Counted from the first letter of the stretch, positions 20,211-29,665 are shown. The stretch: DNA of 64,000 nt from Ruegeria spongiae (GCF_023502395.1 NZ_JAMFMB010000007.1:88412-152411), one strand, 5' to 3'. Notes: a model not told the origin generated them from the letters alone. Made by a program: numbers and translations.

Positions 20211-21800
20211 CTATGAAGATACCTGTTCTCTCAGGATCGACGCGGTAAGCGAGATCATCAGGTAGATACCAGCAAAGACCAGGAATGCCAAAATCGTATT
20301 TTCGAATTTGCGCGGATAGCTGGGTTCCTGACTGGGCACCGGATTGACCGACACAGTCAGATAACGCACCTGCCGGTTCGCTTCCATCCGCGTCGTCTCC
20401 ATCTGTTGCAGGGCTGATTGCAGCATCAAATCGCGCGAAACCAGATCCGCCTGAGCCATCTGTATCCGCACACTTAGCTGCGCCAGCGAATTCTCGCCGT
20501 TCGAGGCGTCCACCATTTCGGCGTTCAGCCCGTCCAGCAAGGTTTGCAACCGGTTGATATCGGCTTGCGTGCCTTCCACCTTGGCGCGGTTCGGGCGGGA
20601 GTTGTCCAGCAGGGCGGCCAGTTGCAATTCCTTTTCCTGCAACTCCAGCTCAACCGTATTGATGCGGGCGCGCAAGCCGGCAATCACGCCCTGCGGGTCC
20701 AGCACGGCCCCTTTCATCTGCAGCTCGACCAGAGCTTCCTGCGCATTGCGCCGCTCATCCTGCGCACTCTCGAAGCTTTCATGCGCCTCGCGCATCTGAT
20801 CGTCGCGTTTTTTCCCCGACAGGTCATTCACGCGATCTTCGGCATAGCTCAGAAGGCTCTCGGAAAACTCGGTTGCGGTTTCGGGGTCGGCTGCGCTGAC
20901 CTCCATCCGGATCACGCCTTCGGTCGGATCATATCCGATGGTGACGATCCGCGTATAGGTCTTGTAGGCGTCTTCGTTGGTGGCGTCCGCCGCGAGGCGC
21001 TGGATCGGATCGACCCAGGGCTGCGAGAAATGCGATTTGAACCCGCGGTCCCGGTCCAGAAGCAACATCGCCTCTTTCGATTCCAGAAACGACTGAACCG
21101 AGATCGAATCCTGTCCGGTCGCAAACTGGGTGCCGGCAAACAGGCCCCCGACGCTGCCGCCGCCGCCATCGGCCTGCAGGATCACAAACTCCGATTTTGT
21201 CGAATACATCGGCGTTGCGATGGTGTAAAAATACCAACCCACGATGGCCGTTGGCAGCAGCACGAAAAATGCCAGCCGCGCCATCAGCATCATCATCTTG
21301 CGCCGTCGTCGGCGGGCGATGTCGCGCTGAATCTGGGTTATTTCCATTTCCCGGCGCTGGGCCGGGCTCATGTCCGGGGCTGGCAGGTTTGGCTGACCGG
21401 GCTTTACGGTTTGCGGCAATTGCACATTCTGGCCGGCCTTGCCTGCGTGCGGCGGCTTGCCGGGCACGTCATCTTCGCGCGGCACCACAAGTTCCAGCAT
21501 ATTTGGTCGCTTGAACGGTTCGACCCCATGTTCCCGCAGCAGCCGGACCGCGTCATAGTCGGATGTTGCGGGCAGATTGTGTTTCTGCGCCATCCGCCGC
21601 GCCATCCGCAACTGGCGTCCGGTCAGGCCTTCGCGCTTGATGGCGTTGATGTCTGTCTGCACGGTCTGTTCCGGCGCCGCGCCCTGCGCTGGAGGAGTCG
21701 AAACAGCATCGTCACCGGCGGCCTCCGGTGCCTCGGGCTTTGCGCTGCCGGTTGCGGTGCGCCGGATGCGGAATTTTCTAGCCTTGGGTTTCGTAGTCAT
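20211..21800 (-). CDS. Capsular polysaccharide export inner-membrane protein, KpsE/RkpR-like
   Basis: A 529-residue polysaccharide co-polymerase/export protein of the KpsE-BexC-CtrB kind, which couples the ABC exporter to the outer-membrane channel. A charged cytosolic N-terminus of about 180 residues (with GLTGRQLRMARRMAQKHNLPA) precedes a membrane span (LMARLAFFVLLPTAIVGWYFY). Then come a periplasmic part with long coiled-coil segments and a second span at the C-terminus (NTILAFLVFAGIYLMISLTASIL). It starts inside the 3' end of the ATPase gene (23-base overlap). KdsA follows. The long N-terminal extension is larger than in E. coli KpsE. Confidence 0.85.
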   Translation of the reverse strand: MTTKPKARKFRIRRTATGSAKPEAPEAAGDDAVSTPPAQGAAPEQTVQTDINAIKREGLTGRQLRMARRMAQKHNLPATSDYDAVRLLREHGVEPFKRPNMLELVVPREDDVPGKPPHAGKAGQNVQLPQTVKPGQPNLPAPDMSPAQRREMEITQIQRDIARRRRRKMMMLMARLAFFVLLPTAIVGWYFYTIATPMYSTKSEFVILQADGGGGSVGGLFAGTQFATGQDSISVQSFLESKEAMLLLDRDRGFKSHFSQPWVDPIQRLAADATNEDAYKTYTRIVTIGYDPTEGVIRMEVSAADPETATEFSESLLSYAEDRVNDLSGKKRDDQMREAHESFESAQDERRNAQEALVELQMKGAVLDPQGVIAGLRARINTVELELQEKELQLAALLDNSRPNRAKVEGTQADINRLQTLLDGLNAEMVDASNGENSLAQLSVRIQMAQADLVSRDLMLQSALQQMETTRMEANRQVRYLTVSVNPVPSQEPSYPRKFENTILAFLVFAGIYLMISLTASILREQVSS

Positions 21801-22437
21801 AGAGCTGCTTCGCTTCTTCCAAGGTGTCGAACATATAAAGTTGGCCATCCAACAGGACAGCGGCCTGCCGGGCGAATTTTTCAAGCACGGACGGGCTGTG
21901 CGAGACGATCACGATCGTGGTGGTGCGCAAACGCTCCTCCAGAATGGCACCGGCTTTGCGGTTGAACTCCACATCGGTGGAGCCGGGCATCCCCTCATCG
22001 ATCAGATACATGTCGAAGTCCAGCGCAAGCATCAGGGCAAAGGAAAACCGCGCCCGCATTCCCGACGAATAAGTGCCCAGAGGCTGGTCGAAATACTCCC
22101 CCAGATCACAGAGCCAGCGGCAATACGCCTCGACATAGTCGGGATCCATCCCATAGAGCCGCGCGATATATCGGGAATTCTCCATCGCAGAGACGCGCGA
22201 GACGACCCCACCCATGAAACCCAGCGGAAACGAGATGTTGCATTCGCGACGGATCGTCCCGTCATCGGGCTTTTCCAGCCCGGCGATCATGTTGATGAGG
22301 GTGGTCTTTCCGGTGCCGTTGGGGGCCAGCACGCCCAGCGATTTGCCGACCTCGACCCGGAACGACACCCGGTCGAGGATCACCTTGCGCTGCGATCCCG
22401 TCCAGAAGGACTTGCTGACAGTGTCAAATTCAAGCAT
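21778..22437 (-). CDS. Capsule export ABC transporter ATP-binding protein, KpsT-like
   Basis: ATPase subunit (219 residues) of the capsule/teichoic-acid type ABC exporters. Walker A is APNGTGKTT (alanine where most have glycine), the signature is YSSGMRARFSFAL as in KpsT and TagH, and Walker B is MYLIDEGMPG. The family motif FPLGFMGGVVSR, a Q-loop region that contacts substrate or permease, is present. The start at 22437 (MLEFDTVSKSFW) matches KpsT proteins; ATGs at 22467 and 22497 add a polar tail. No KpsM-type permease gene adjoins. First gene of the block kpsT-kpsE-kdsA-pgm. Confidence 0.88.
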   Translation of the reverse strand: MLEFDTVSKSFWTGSQRKVILDRVSFRVEVGKSLGVLAPNGTGKTTLINMIAGLEKPDDGTIRRECNISFPLGFMGGVVSRVSAMENSRYIARLYGMDPDYVEAYCRWLCDLGEYFDQPLGTYSSGMRARFSFALMLALDFDMYLIDEGMPGSTDVEFNRKAGAILEERLRTTTIVIVSHSPSVLEKFARQAAVLLDGQLYMFDTLEEAKQLYDYETQG

Positions 22438-22666
22438 CGGTGGTCTGCTTCGGCCTGCGTCACTCATCCGGGAACGCGGTTGCGGCCCCTGTTGCACTCC
22501 CGTTTTCGGGTTTGTTCCAGCCTATGGGCTGATATGGGCCACATTATGTCGAAATATGAAACAAATAATCAACGCGAAACCGTCTGCCGTCGCAGATGTG
22601 AACAGCAGCGAGGTGGATTCGGCTTTATGATAGGCCGCACTTCGACTTCCCCACCTGAAAGATTTC

Positions 22667-23269
22667 ATGAGCACATCTGACCCGACCCACCTGAGCGCAG
22701 AGATACGGGCCTGCCGTCTTTGCGCCGACCGATTTGCCGCCACCCACACGGCCCACGAACCGCGCCCGGTAGTCTGGTTCCGTCCCGGCGCGCGGGTGCT
22801 GATTGCCGGGCAGGCACCCGGTGCGCGGGTGCATGCCTCGGGGCGGCCATTCACCGATCCGTCAGGCGACCGGCTGCGCGACTGGTTGGGGTTGGACGAG
22901 GTCCAATTCTATGACCGTGACCGCGTCGCCATCGTGCCCATGGCGTTCTGTTTTCCCGGCTATGATGCGCGCAAGGCGGATTTGCCGCCGCCACCGATCT
23001 GTGGCGAGACCTGGCATCATCGTGTGATGGACGCACTGGGTGATGTGCCGCTCACCGTGCTGGTCGGCGGGCATGCGCATAAATACCATCTGGGTGTCAG
23101 GACCGGTGTGACCGAAACGGTCGCGGCGTGGCGCGATCGGGCGCCGTCGGTTTTCACCTTGCCCCACCCGTCCTGGCGCAATACGGCTTGGCTCAGGAAA
23201 AACCCCTGGTTCGAGGGCGATCTGCTGCCGGTTCTGCGGCAGCGTGTGCAGGACGTGATACATGACTGA
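22667..23269 (+). CDS. Uracil-DNA glycosylase superfamily protein
   Basis: A 200-residue member of the uracil-DNA glycosylase superfamily, as seen from RVLIAGQAPGARVHASGRPFTDPSGDRLRDWLGL (motif 1 and following helix), the central VAIVPMAFCFPGY, and VFTLPHPSWRNTAWLRKNPWF (motif 2 with HPS). An N-terminal CRLCADRF pair recalls the iron-sulfur cysteines of type IV/V enzymes, but the full set is not evident. The lesion specificity is unknown. The gene overlaps the next (sseB-like) by eight bases. Confidence 0.84.
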   Translation: MSTSDPTHLSAEIRACRLCADRFAATHTAHEPRPVVWFRPGARVLIAGQAPGARVHASGRPFTDPSGDRLRDWLGLDEVQFYDRDRVAIVPMAFCFPGYDARKADLPPPPICGETWHHRVMDALGDVPLTVLVGGHAHKYHLGVRTGVTETVAAWRDRAPSVFTLPHPSWRNTAWLRKNPWFEGDLLPVLRQRVQDVIHD

Positions 23270-24050
23270 CGTAACAGCGCTGGATGCCGCCCACACGGCG
23301 ATGGAGCGGGACGGCGCAGACGATGCCGCCCGGCTGAGGTTCTTTGAACGGCTTGCCGATAGCGAGCTGTTCCTGCTGCTGACACAGGAGGCGCAGGGCG
23401 AAGAGGTCTCGCCCGAGTTGTTTGATGTGGCAGACGGCCGCTTCGTCCTCGTATTCGACCAAGAAGAAAGGCTGGCCCGTTTTGCCGGGCGTCCCGCGCC
23501 TTATGCCGCGCTTTCGGGCCGGGTGCTGGCGGGGATGCTGGCGGGGCAGGGGATCGGGCTTGGACTCAATCTGGATGTGGCCCCCTCGGCCCAGTTGATC
23601 CCTTCCGAGGCGGTGGACTGGCTGCTGGACACATTGGGTCAGGTGCCCGATCAGGTCGAGGACCATTTCGCCGAACTGCACGCGCCTGTGGGATTGCCGG
23701 ATCGCCTGCTGACGGCGCTTGACGCCAAGCTGGCCACTGCCGCAGGCCTGGCTCAGGCAGCCTATCTGGTCGGTGTGACCTATCAGGGCGGCGGGCGGGG
23801 TCACCTTCTGGCGTTCGTAGAAGCCCATGACGGCGCGCGCGATGCGCTGGCCAAGGCGGTCTCAGAGGCGCTGACCTTTTCCGGCATCGAAGCCGGGTCG
23901 ATGGATGTGGGGTTCTTTGCCGCAACTGATCCCATGGCGGCAAAGCTGGCCCGGCACGGGTTGCGCTTTGATTTGCCGCAGCCAGAACCGCTGACGGCAC
24001 CTCCCGCAGCGCCGGGTATGGACCCGGAAAAGCCGCCAGTGTTGAAATAG
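23262..24050 (+). CDS. SseB family protein
   Basis: A 262-residue cytosolic protein of the SseB (enhanced serine sensitivity) family. The N-terminal domain is clear: FFERLADSELFLLLTQE, FDVADGRFVLVFDQEERLARFAGRPAPYAALSGR and GLGLNLDVAPSAQLIPSEAVDWL. The C-terminal domain (about residues 140-235) with YLVGVTYQGGGRGHLLAFVE resembles SseB_C. Function is poorly understood. Translationally coupled to the glycosylase gene by the eight-base overlap; converges on the YghU-like gene. Confidence 0.82.
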   Translation: MTDVTALDAAHTAMERDGADDAARLRFFERLADSELFLLLTQEAQGEEVSPELFDVADGRFVLVFDQEERLARFAGRPAPYAALSGRVLAGMLAGQGIGLGLNLDVAPSAQLIPSEAVDWLLDTLGQVPDQVEDHFAELHAPVGLPDRLLTALDAKLATAAGLAQAAYLVGVTYQGGGRGHLLAFVEAHDGARDALAKAVSEALTFSGIEAGSMDVGFFAATDPMAAKLARHGLRFDLPQPEPLTAPPAAPGMDPEKPPVLK

Positions 24051-24104
24051 GAAATACGCTCTCACCGCAGGCGCGACCGGTCAGGGCCGCGCCAAGGGGG
24101 CAGA

Positions 24105-24983
24105 TTATTCTGCCGCCGGTTCCAGTTTGTCCTGCGTGCGATGCTCGAAATCGCTGGCGTCATGGCGCTCGTGCAACTGCCTATGCGGCTCGCCAAAGGC
24201 CCGGTTGACCATCCGACCACGGCTGACCGCTGGGCGCGCGTCGATCTTCCTGGCCCAACGCAGCACGTTTTCATAGCTTTCCACATCCAGGAATTCCGCC
24301 GCATCATAGAGACGCCCGAGCACCAACTGCCCGTACCACGGCCAGATCGCCATGTCGGCGATGGTATAGTCATCGCCCGCAATAAAGTCCTTGTCGGCCA
24401 GTTCACGCTCCAAAACATCGAGCTGACGCTTGGCCTCCATCGCGAAGCGGTTGATCGGGTATTCCCACTTCTCGGGCGCATAGGCATAAAAATGGCCAAA
24501 GCCGCCGCCCAGATACGGCGCGCTGCCCATCTGCCAGAACACCCAGTTCATCACCTCGGTCCTTGCCGGGCCATCCTTTGGCAGGAATTCTCCGAACTTC
24601 TCGGCCAGGTGAAACAGGATCGAGGCGCTTTCGAACACCCGCAGTTCGTCCTTGTCCGAGCGATCCAGAAGGGCGGGAATTTTTGAGTTCGGATTGACCC
24701 CGACAAAGCCGCTGGAGAACTGGTCGCCTTCGCCGATATCGATCAGCCAGGCATTATATTCGGCACCGGAATGACCCAGCGCCAGCAACTCCTCCAGCAT
24801 GACCGTGACCTTCACGCCGTTTGGCGTCGCCAGCGAATAAAGCTGCATCGGGTGATCTCCGACCGGCAGGTCCTTGTCATGGGTCGCACCGGCGATGGGC
24901 CGGTTGATGCTGGCAAAGCGGCCGCCGCTTTCGGCATCCCAGGTCCAGGTCTTCGGAGGGGTATAGGTCGATTGATCGGTCAT
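24105..24983 (-). CDS. yghU: Nu-class glutathione S-transferase-like disulfide-bond oxidoreductase, YghU
   Basis: A 292-residue protein very close in length and layout to E. coli YghU, a GST-fold enzyme with glutathione-disulfide reductase activity. Landmarks are KTWTWDAESGGRFASINRPIAGATHDK at the N-terminus, LYSLATPNGVKVTVMLEELLALG (thioredoxin-fold start), NPNSKIPALLD, FESASILFHLAEKFG and IADMAIWPWYGQL. The start at 24983 (MTDQST) agrees with the family; upstream ATGs give an unlikely cysteine-rich extension. Monocistronic. Confidence 0.93.
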   Translation of the reverse strand: MTDQSTYTPPKTWTWDAESGGRFASINRPIAGATHDKDLPVGDHPMQLYSLATPNGVKVTVMLEELLALGHSGAEYNAWLIDIGEGDQFSSGFVGVNPNSKIPALLDRSDKDELRVFESASILFHLAEKFGEFLPKDGPARTEVMNWVFWQMGSAPYLGGGFGHFYAYAPEKWEYPINRFAMEAKRQLDVLERELADKDFIAGDDYTIADMAIWPWYGQLVLGRLYDAAEFLDVESYENVLRWARKIDARPAVSRGRMVNRAFGEPHRQLHERHDASDFEHRTQDKLEPAAE

Positions 24984-25241
24984 CAGCAGGTCATCCGTTT
25001 CTTGCCGGGCATAACCTGCCCGAGACCCGCAGCTAATACCGCGATGGCCAAAGTCCAACCCCCGGCTGTCGCATAACCCGCCATATTGAAACATTTCGGC
25101 GGATGGCGCTCACGAATTCTCGTGCCATGTCACAGCGCCGCGAGCGGGGCTTCGCAGGGGCCGCAAAGGTACTATTGTCGGTGTCACGCCGGTGATGTGC
25201 CGGCATCTGATCGAGACACAGCCCCTCAGAGGACCCGCCAC

Positions 25242-25763
25242 ATGAAACGTTTTGCCCTTGCTCTTGCGACCGCCGCCACCACCGCTCTGACCCTTCCCGC
25301 CTTTGCCGGACCGCAATTTATAGACGACACAGGCTTTGCTGTATCCGGCTACGATGTCGTGGCCTATCGCGCCCTGCCGCAGGGAAATGTCGGCGAGGCA
25401 CAGCCCGAAGGCGTCAAGGGCAGCACCGAATTCACCGCCGAATACAACGGCGCGACCTTCGCCTTTGCCAATTTGGAAAATCGCGACAAGTTTCAGGCCA
25501 ACCCGGCCTATTACGCGCCGCAATATGATGGGCATTGCGCCTATGGCGTCTCGCGCGGCGGCAAAGTGCCGGGCAATCCGAACCTGTGGCGGATCGTGGA
25601 TGACAAGCTGTTTCTGAATATCACGCCGAACGTTGTTATGTTCTGGGAAGAGGACATTCCCGGCAATATCGACCTGGCACAAACCAACTGGCCCGGCATC
25701 GAAGCGGACACCGCATCAACCAACCCGATTCCAAACTTCGAGTCAGCGGCCCCGGTCAAATAG
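25242..25763 (+). CDS. YHS domain-containing exported protein
   Basis: A 173-residue periplasmic protein with a signal peptide (cleavage after PAFA) and a YHS-like domain: VSGYDVVAYRALPQGN, GSTEFTAEYNGATFAFANLENRDKFQANPAYYAPQYDGHCAYGV. The domain is often linked to metal binding, but the role of this exported form is unknown. The second half (NPNLWRIVDDKLFLNITPNVVMFWEED) is conserved in proteobacterial homologues. Ribosome binding site AGAGGA lies nine bases upstream; a strong terminator follows at 25793. Confidence 0.88.
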   Translation: MKRFALALATAATTALTLPAFAGPQFIDDTGFAVSGYDVVAYRALPQGNVGEAQPEGVKGSTEFTAEYNGATFAFANLENRDKFQANPAYYAPQYDGHCAYGVSRGGKVPGNPNLWRIVDDKLFLNITPNVVMFWEEDIPGNIDLAQTNWPGIEADTASTNPIPNFESAAPVK

Positions 25764-25792
25764 CAGACTTGTCGTTTCCCAGGCGACCTCGC

Positions 25793-25823
25793 AAGCGCCC
25801 GGTTCGCGACCGGGCGCTTTTTT
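25793..25823 (+). terminator. Rho-independent terminator after the YHS gene
   Basis: AAGCGCCCGGT and ACCGGGCGCTT pair over 11 bases around loop TCGCG, and the 3' arm runs into TTTTTT (25818-25823). The best terminator in this part of the window. Confidence 0.92.
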
Positions 25824-25977
25824 GTGGTTTGGCAACACTGCTTGCACCTGGTGGCAGGTCCCGATTGTGCGTTTGCGATAAGAGTGTAGTCTGCACGGAG
25901 GGGTCAGAAGGTTTTACCGTTTGGCCATAAAGACCGGGTAACGTTATCTTCCAGCAACACTCCAATGGGTGGCGGAC

Positions 25978-26955
25978 ATGAAGAAGCTAACCATATACGA
26001 GTTGGACGGTGATCCGCTCAGCAACACCAATGTCACGGTGCTGAACGCGTTTCAGGTCGATATCATCGATACGGATGACTTTCTTCAAAACCCCGACGCG
26101 GATGGCAACCCGCAATTGGATGTAAGCGGCGTTCCCGGATTCATCGGGAATACAACGTCGTTCCAGGTTTTCGAGACCTATAGCGGCGATGTCGGTGGGA
26201 ATCCGGTGACTTTCACGCTTCTGCAGTGGCAGGGCACGCAATATATGATCCTGACCGCAGGTTCGGTGGACGTTGGCGAGACGATCGCGAACACCAACAA
26301 CAACATCGATCCGGCGGGGCCCTCCGAATATGATACGCTGCCGGATTTCGTGTGTTTCGTCGCGGGCTCGCTGATTCTGACCCCGGAGGGGGAGCGCCGG
26401 ATCGAGACACTGAAACCCGGTGACGCGGTCATAACCGCCGACGGTTCCGCCAAGCAGGTTCGTTGGGTAGGCAGGCGGCGACTGACCGCTGCGGATTTGC
26501 GGCGCAATCCGCATCTCAGACCAGTGCGAATCAAAGCGGGCGCGTTCGGGCCGGGATGCCCGGTGCGTGACCTGAAGGTCTCGCCGCAGCACCGCCTGTT
26601 GGTCACTGCCGCCGAGCTGGAAATCTGTTTCGGAGCGCCTGTCATGCTTGCCCCCGCCAAGGCAATGGTCGACGGAGTGCGGGTCAGTCATGACCCTGCT
26701 GAGGCCGGAGTGGATTATGTTCACATCCTCTTCGACCAGCATGAATTGGTGCAGGTCGAAGGGATTTGGTCGGAATCGCTCTATCCCGGGGATTGCACAA
26801 TCGACGCCATGCCGGAGCAGTCTCTGCGCGAACTTGATGCGCTTTTTCCCGATCTCAGGGCGACCGCCGGATCGGTGGTCTTTCCGGTTCTGAAACCGTT
26901 CGAGGCCAATATCTTCAAGACCAAATTGCGGGTGTGCGAGCCTCGGGTTCGCTGA
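25978..26955 (+). CDS. Hint domain-containing protein
   Basis: A 325-residue protein whose C-terminal half is a Hint_2 domain of the kind abundant in Rhodobacteraceae: [24 protein letters not shown] starts with the cysteine that in Hint/intein folds attacks the preceding bond. Next come [10 protein letters not shown], with its histidine, and [26 protein letters not shown]. The first 120 residues form an acidic, asparagine-rich beta region ([20 protein letters not shown]) that may be the secreted passenger. No signal peptide is visible. Autoprocessing is known for Hint folds but unproven for this family. Start ATG 25978 or GTG 25969. Stands alone between two terminators. Confidence 0.88.
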   Translation: MKKLTIYELDGDPLSNTNVTVLNAFQVDIIDTDDFLQNPDADGNPQLDVSGVPGFIGNTTSFQVFETYSGDVGGNPVTFTLLQWQGTQYMILTAGSVDVGETIANTNNNIDPAGPSEYDTLPDFVCFVAGSLILTPEGERRIETLKPGDAVITADGSAKQVRWVGRRRLTAADLRRNPHLRPVRIKAGAFGPGCPVRDLKVSPQHRLLVTAAELEICFGAPVMLAPAKAMVDGVRVSHDPAEAGVDYVHILFDQHELVQVEGIWSESLYPGDCTIDAMPEQSLRELDALFPDLRATAGSVVFPVLKPFEANIFKTKLRVCEPRVR

Positions 26956-26981
26956 CGCGCGGCACGGTCCCGCGAAACGCA

Positions 26982-27013
26982 AACAGCCCGCGCAGGGTCG
27001 GGCACGGGCTGTT
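26982..27013. terminator. Hairpin between convergent Hint gene and gcrA
   Basis: AACAGCCCG (26982-26990) pairs with CGGGCTGTT (27005-27013), loop 14 bases. It lies 27 bases after the Hint stop and 24 after the gcrA stop, with short T-rich flanks only. Confidence 0.5.
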
Positions 27014-27036
27014 CGGCGTATTTCTGCGGTAGCGTC

Positions 27037-27609
27037 TCAGCGGCGGCGGTCGCGACGGGCGCTCATCGGCTGGAAGGCCACGCCCACATGCGCCTCGCAA
27101 TAGGGTTTGCCCTGCTGGACCGGCAGGCCGCAGAACCAGAAATCCTCGGTGGCGGGGTCGCCCACGGGCCATTTGCAGGTGCGCTCGGTCAGTTCCATCA
27201 GGCTGATCTTCTTGGCTTTTTTCTCGACTTCATTGACCTTGGCCAGCGCCTCGGGGCTGATTTCATTGGCCGAAGGTTGCGGCGGCAGCGGCTGGCCGGC
27301 CGGAATGATCTGCTTGCGCGGCGGCAGCGGTTTGACCTCGGCGGCGGCGGCAGGTTCGGGGGCCGGGCGCGCCGGTTCGGTCTTGGGTGCCGGTTTCGGC
27401 TTGGCCTCGGCCTTGGGCGCGGGCTTTTCCTTTGGCTCGGCTTTGGCGGGGGCGGCCCCGCCGGTGCGGTTGGACAGGCCCAGACGATGCACCTTGCCGA
27501 TCACGGCATTGCGCGTGACACCACCCAGTTCCTTGGCGATCTGACTGGCCGACTGACCCTCGCCCCACATTTTCTTGAGCAGTTCCACACGCTCGTCTGT
27601 CCAGGACAT
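27037..27609 (-). CDS. gcrA: Cell cycle regulator GcrA
   Basis: A 190-residue transcription factor that in Caulobacter joins sigma-70 RNA polymerase and activates promoters carrying CcrM-methylated GAnTC sites. The N-terminus is the invariant SWTDERVELLKKMWGEGQSASQIAKELGG HTH, followed by TRNAVIGKVHRLGLSNR. A long Ala/Pro/Lys linker spans residues 65-125. The C-terminal RNA-polymerase-binding part has RTCKWPVGDPATEDFWFCGL and GKPYCEAH. Start 27609 with GAAAGG upstream; longer frames are not conserved-looking. Divergent from the ABC-2 permease gene. Confidence 0.95.
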   Translation of the reverse strand: MSWTDERVELLKKMWGEGQSASQIAKELGGVTRNAVIGKVHRLGLSNRTGGAAPAKAEPKEKPAPKAEAKPKPAPKTEPARPAPEPAAAAEVKPLPPRKQIIPAGQPLPPQPSANEISPEALAKVNEVEKKAKKISLMELTERTCKWPVGDPATEDFWFCGLPVQQGKPYCEAHVGVAFQPMSARRDRRR

Positions 27610-27735
27610 GGCTTGCCTTTCAAAGCGGGAAAGCGGCCCCTGACGGCGCCGCCTTCGAAATATTACCTGACGCCCTATTCTAATCACTGCCGCCTGAGTT
27701 ACAAGGCAGATCGGCATCAGATTCGGAGCCAGACC

Positions 27736-28539
27736 ATGCACGACCCTTCAGCACTTGGCGAACGCCGCTTCGGGCGGGTGAACTGGCTGGGCCTCTATAC
27801 GCTGGCACAGCGCGAGACGATCCGCTTTCTGTCGGTCTGGACGCAGACCATTCTTGCGCCGCTGGTGACGGCGGGGCTGTTCATGCTGATCTTCTCGATC
27901 GCCATCGGACCGGGGCGACCCGATGTGATGGGTGTGCCGTTCCTGACCTTTCTGGCGCCGGGCATTCTGACCATGACGGTGATCCAGAACGCCTTTGCCA
28001 ACACGTCATCCTCGGTGATGATTTCCAAGGTGCAGGGCAATATCGTGGATACGCTGATGCCGCCGCTGTCGGCGACCGAGACCTTGTTGGGTTACCTGGC
28101 GGGCGGCATGGCGCGCGGTGTGCTGGTGGCGCTTGCCATCGCAAGCGGCATGGCGCTGGTACTGGGCGTGGTCCCGCATCACCCACTGCTGGCGCTGGTT
28201 TTCATTGCGCTGGGCTCGGTCTTCATGGGCGCGCTGGGGCTGGTTGCGGCGATCTTTGCCACCAAGTTCGACCAGATGGCGGCGATCACCAATTTCATCG
28301 TTACGCCCCTGGCGTTTCTGTCTGGCACTTTCTATTCGGTCCAGGCTCTGCCTCCGGTGCTGAACGTGATCACCCATATCAATCCGGTTTTCTATCTGAT
28401 TGATGGCGTGCGGTTCAGCGTGATCGGCGTCTCTGACAGCTCTCCTTTGCTGGGTCTTGCGATCTGTCTGCTGGCGGCACTGGCGGTCTGCACCCTTGTC
28501 TGGCGGATGCTGCACAGCGGATACCGCCTCAAGGCGTGA
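27736..28539 (+). CDS. ABC-2 type transporter permease (YadH-like), no ATPase adjacent
   Basis: A 267-residue inner-membrane protein with six predicted spans and the ABC-2 permease signature: LAPGILTMTVIQNAFANTSSSVM, GNIVDTLMPPLSATETLLGYLAGG, and YSVQALPPVLNVITHINPVFYLIDGVR. It resembles the YadH/NodJ branch, which exports drugs or glycolipids. Its ATPase is not next to it, which is unusual for this branch. The only ATPase of an export type nearby is the KpsT-like one at 21.8 kb. Start ATG 27736 with GGAG upstream. Confidence 0.88.
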   Translation: MHDPSALGERRFGRVNWLGLYTLAQRETIRFLSVWTQTILAPLVTAGLFMLIFSIAIGPGRPDVMGVPFLTFLAPGILTMTVIQNAFANTSSSVMISKVQGNIVDTLMPPLSATETLLGYLAGGMARGVLVALAIASGMALVLGVVPHHPLLALVFIALGSVFMGALGLVAAIFATKFDQMAAITNFIVTPLAFLSGTFYSVQALPPVLNVITHINPVFYLIDGVRFSVIGVSDSSPLLGLAICLLAALAVCTLVWRMLHSGYRLKA

Positions 28540-28545
28540 GGGCGG

Positions 28546-29430
28546 TCAGGCCCGCGCCAGCCGCGCCTCGCGCAGGGCCAGCAGCAGCGCGCCCGCGACA
28601 ATGATCGCCGCGCCGGTCAGGCTGACTGCATCGGGGATCACGCCGAACACCGCAAAGTCGATCAGGGCGACAAAAACCAGCGTGGCATAGCTGAACGGTG
28701 CCACGAAAGACGCATCTGCCCGCGCCATTCCATTCACAAAGCAGAACTGCGCGCAGGCCATCAGCCCACCCAGGCTGGCAAGGGCCGCCCATTGCGCGCT
28801 GTTTGGGGACTCCCAGACCGGCAGCACCGCGACCGAGGCAATGGTCAGCCCGATGCAGTTATTGACCAGCAACACCTGAATGGGCCGTTCGCGCCCCGAA
28901 AGCGCCTTGATGAAGATCAGTTCCAAACCGATCACCACCGCCGCCGCCAGGGCGAGCAATGCGGCGGGCTGAAAACTGGACGGTGCCGGGCGCAGCAGCA
29001 CCAGCGCACCCACCAGCGCAATGCAGGCCGCCAGCCAGCGAACCGGTCCGACCCGCTCGCCCAACAGCGGAATGGCCAGCAACATGCCAAAGACCGGATT
29101 GAGGAACGAGATCGCGGTGGCGTCGGTAACCGGAATATAGGCCACAGCTGCAAAGATCAGCGTGATGCCAACCCAGCCACAGCTGGTCCGGCCCAGATGC
29201 AGCCGCCAATGCACCCGGCTCAAGCGGGGCCGCGTCGTCAGCACCACGCTGGCGACCAGCAGGAACGCAAACAGGAACCGCCCGTGGCTGACCTGCATCG
29301 GATGCAGCGCCGGGCCAAGCGCGTCCGTCCCAAGCGCCTTGGCCAGCAGGGTCGTGCCCGCCAGAAAGACCGAAGCGGCGACGATCAGCAGGGCCGCAAG
29401 GGCCGGGTTCTGGCGGGGGACATGGATCAT
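28546..29430 (-). CDS. EamA/DMT family transporter
   Basis: A 294-residue inner-membrane protein with ten predicted spans in two EamA repeats, the drug/metabolite transporter arrangement. Repeat 1 includes VSHGRFLFAFLLVASVVL and FAAVAYIPVTDATAISFLNPVFGMLLAIPLLGERV. Repeat 2 ends in YATLVFVALIDFAVFGVIPDAVSLTGAAIIVAGALLL. Substrate unknown; relatives export amino acids or metabolites. The start at 29430 (MIHVPRQ) fits the family. Converges on the ABC-2 permease gene with a six-base gap. Confidence 0.88.
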   Translation of the reverse strand: MIHVPRQNPALAALLIVAASVFLAGTTLLAKALGTDALGPALHPMQVSHGRFLFAFLLVASVVLTTRPRLSRVHWRLHLGRTSCGWVGITLIFAAVAYIPVTDATAISFLNPVFGMLLAIPLLGERVGPVRWLAACIALVGALVLLRPAPSSFQPAALLALAAAVVIGLELIFIKALSGRERPIQVLLVNNCIGLTIASVAVLPVWESPNSAQWAALASLGGLMACAQFCFVNGMARADASFVAPFSYATLVFVALIDFAVFGVIPDAVSLTGAAIIVAGALLLALREARLARA

Positions 29431-29665
29431 GCGCAAGCCGTGCGGCAAGCGGCAGCCCGGCGCAAGCGGAAAATACCCCCGCATCTGGGGCACACCAGTT
29501 CAGGGGCAAAAGACCAAAAGGGGTTTCCAAACCCGCTTTGCTTCGTTATGCAGCGCGACATGTTCAAACGCACCCATATCCGCTTGCAGCGACGCCGACG
29601 CCTGACCGCGTGATCCGGCCCGTTTGAACCTGCGCCCTGTTTGGCGCACCCTTTCACCAAATCAG

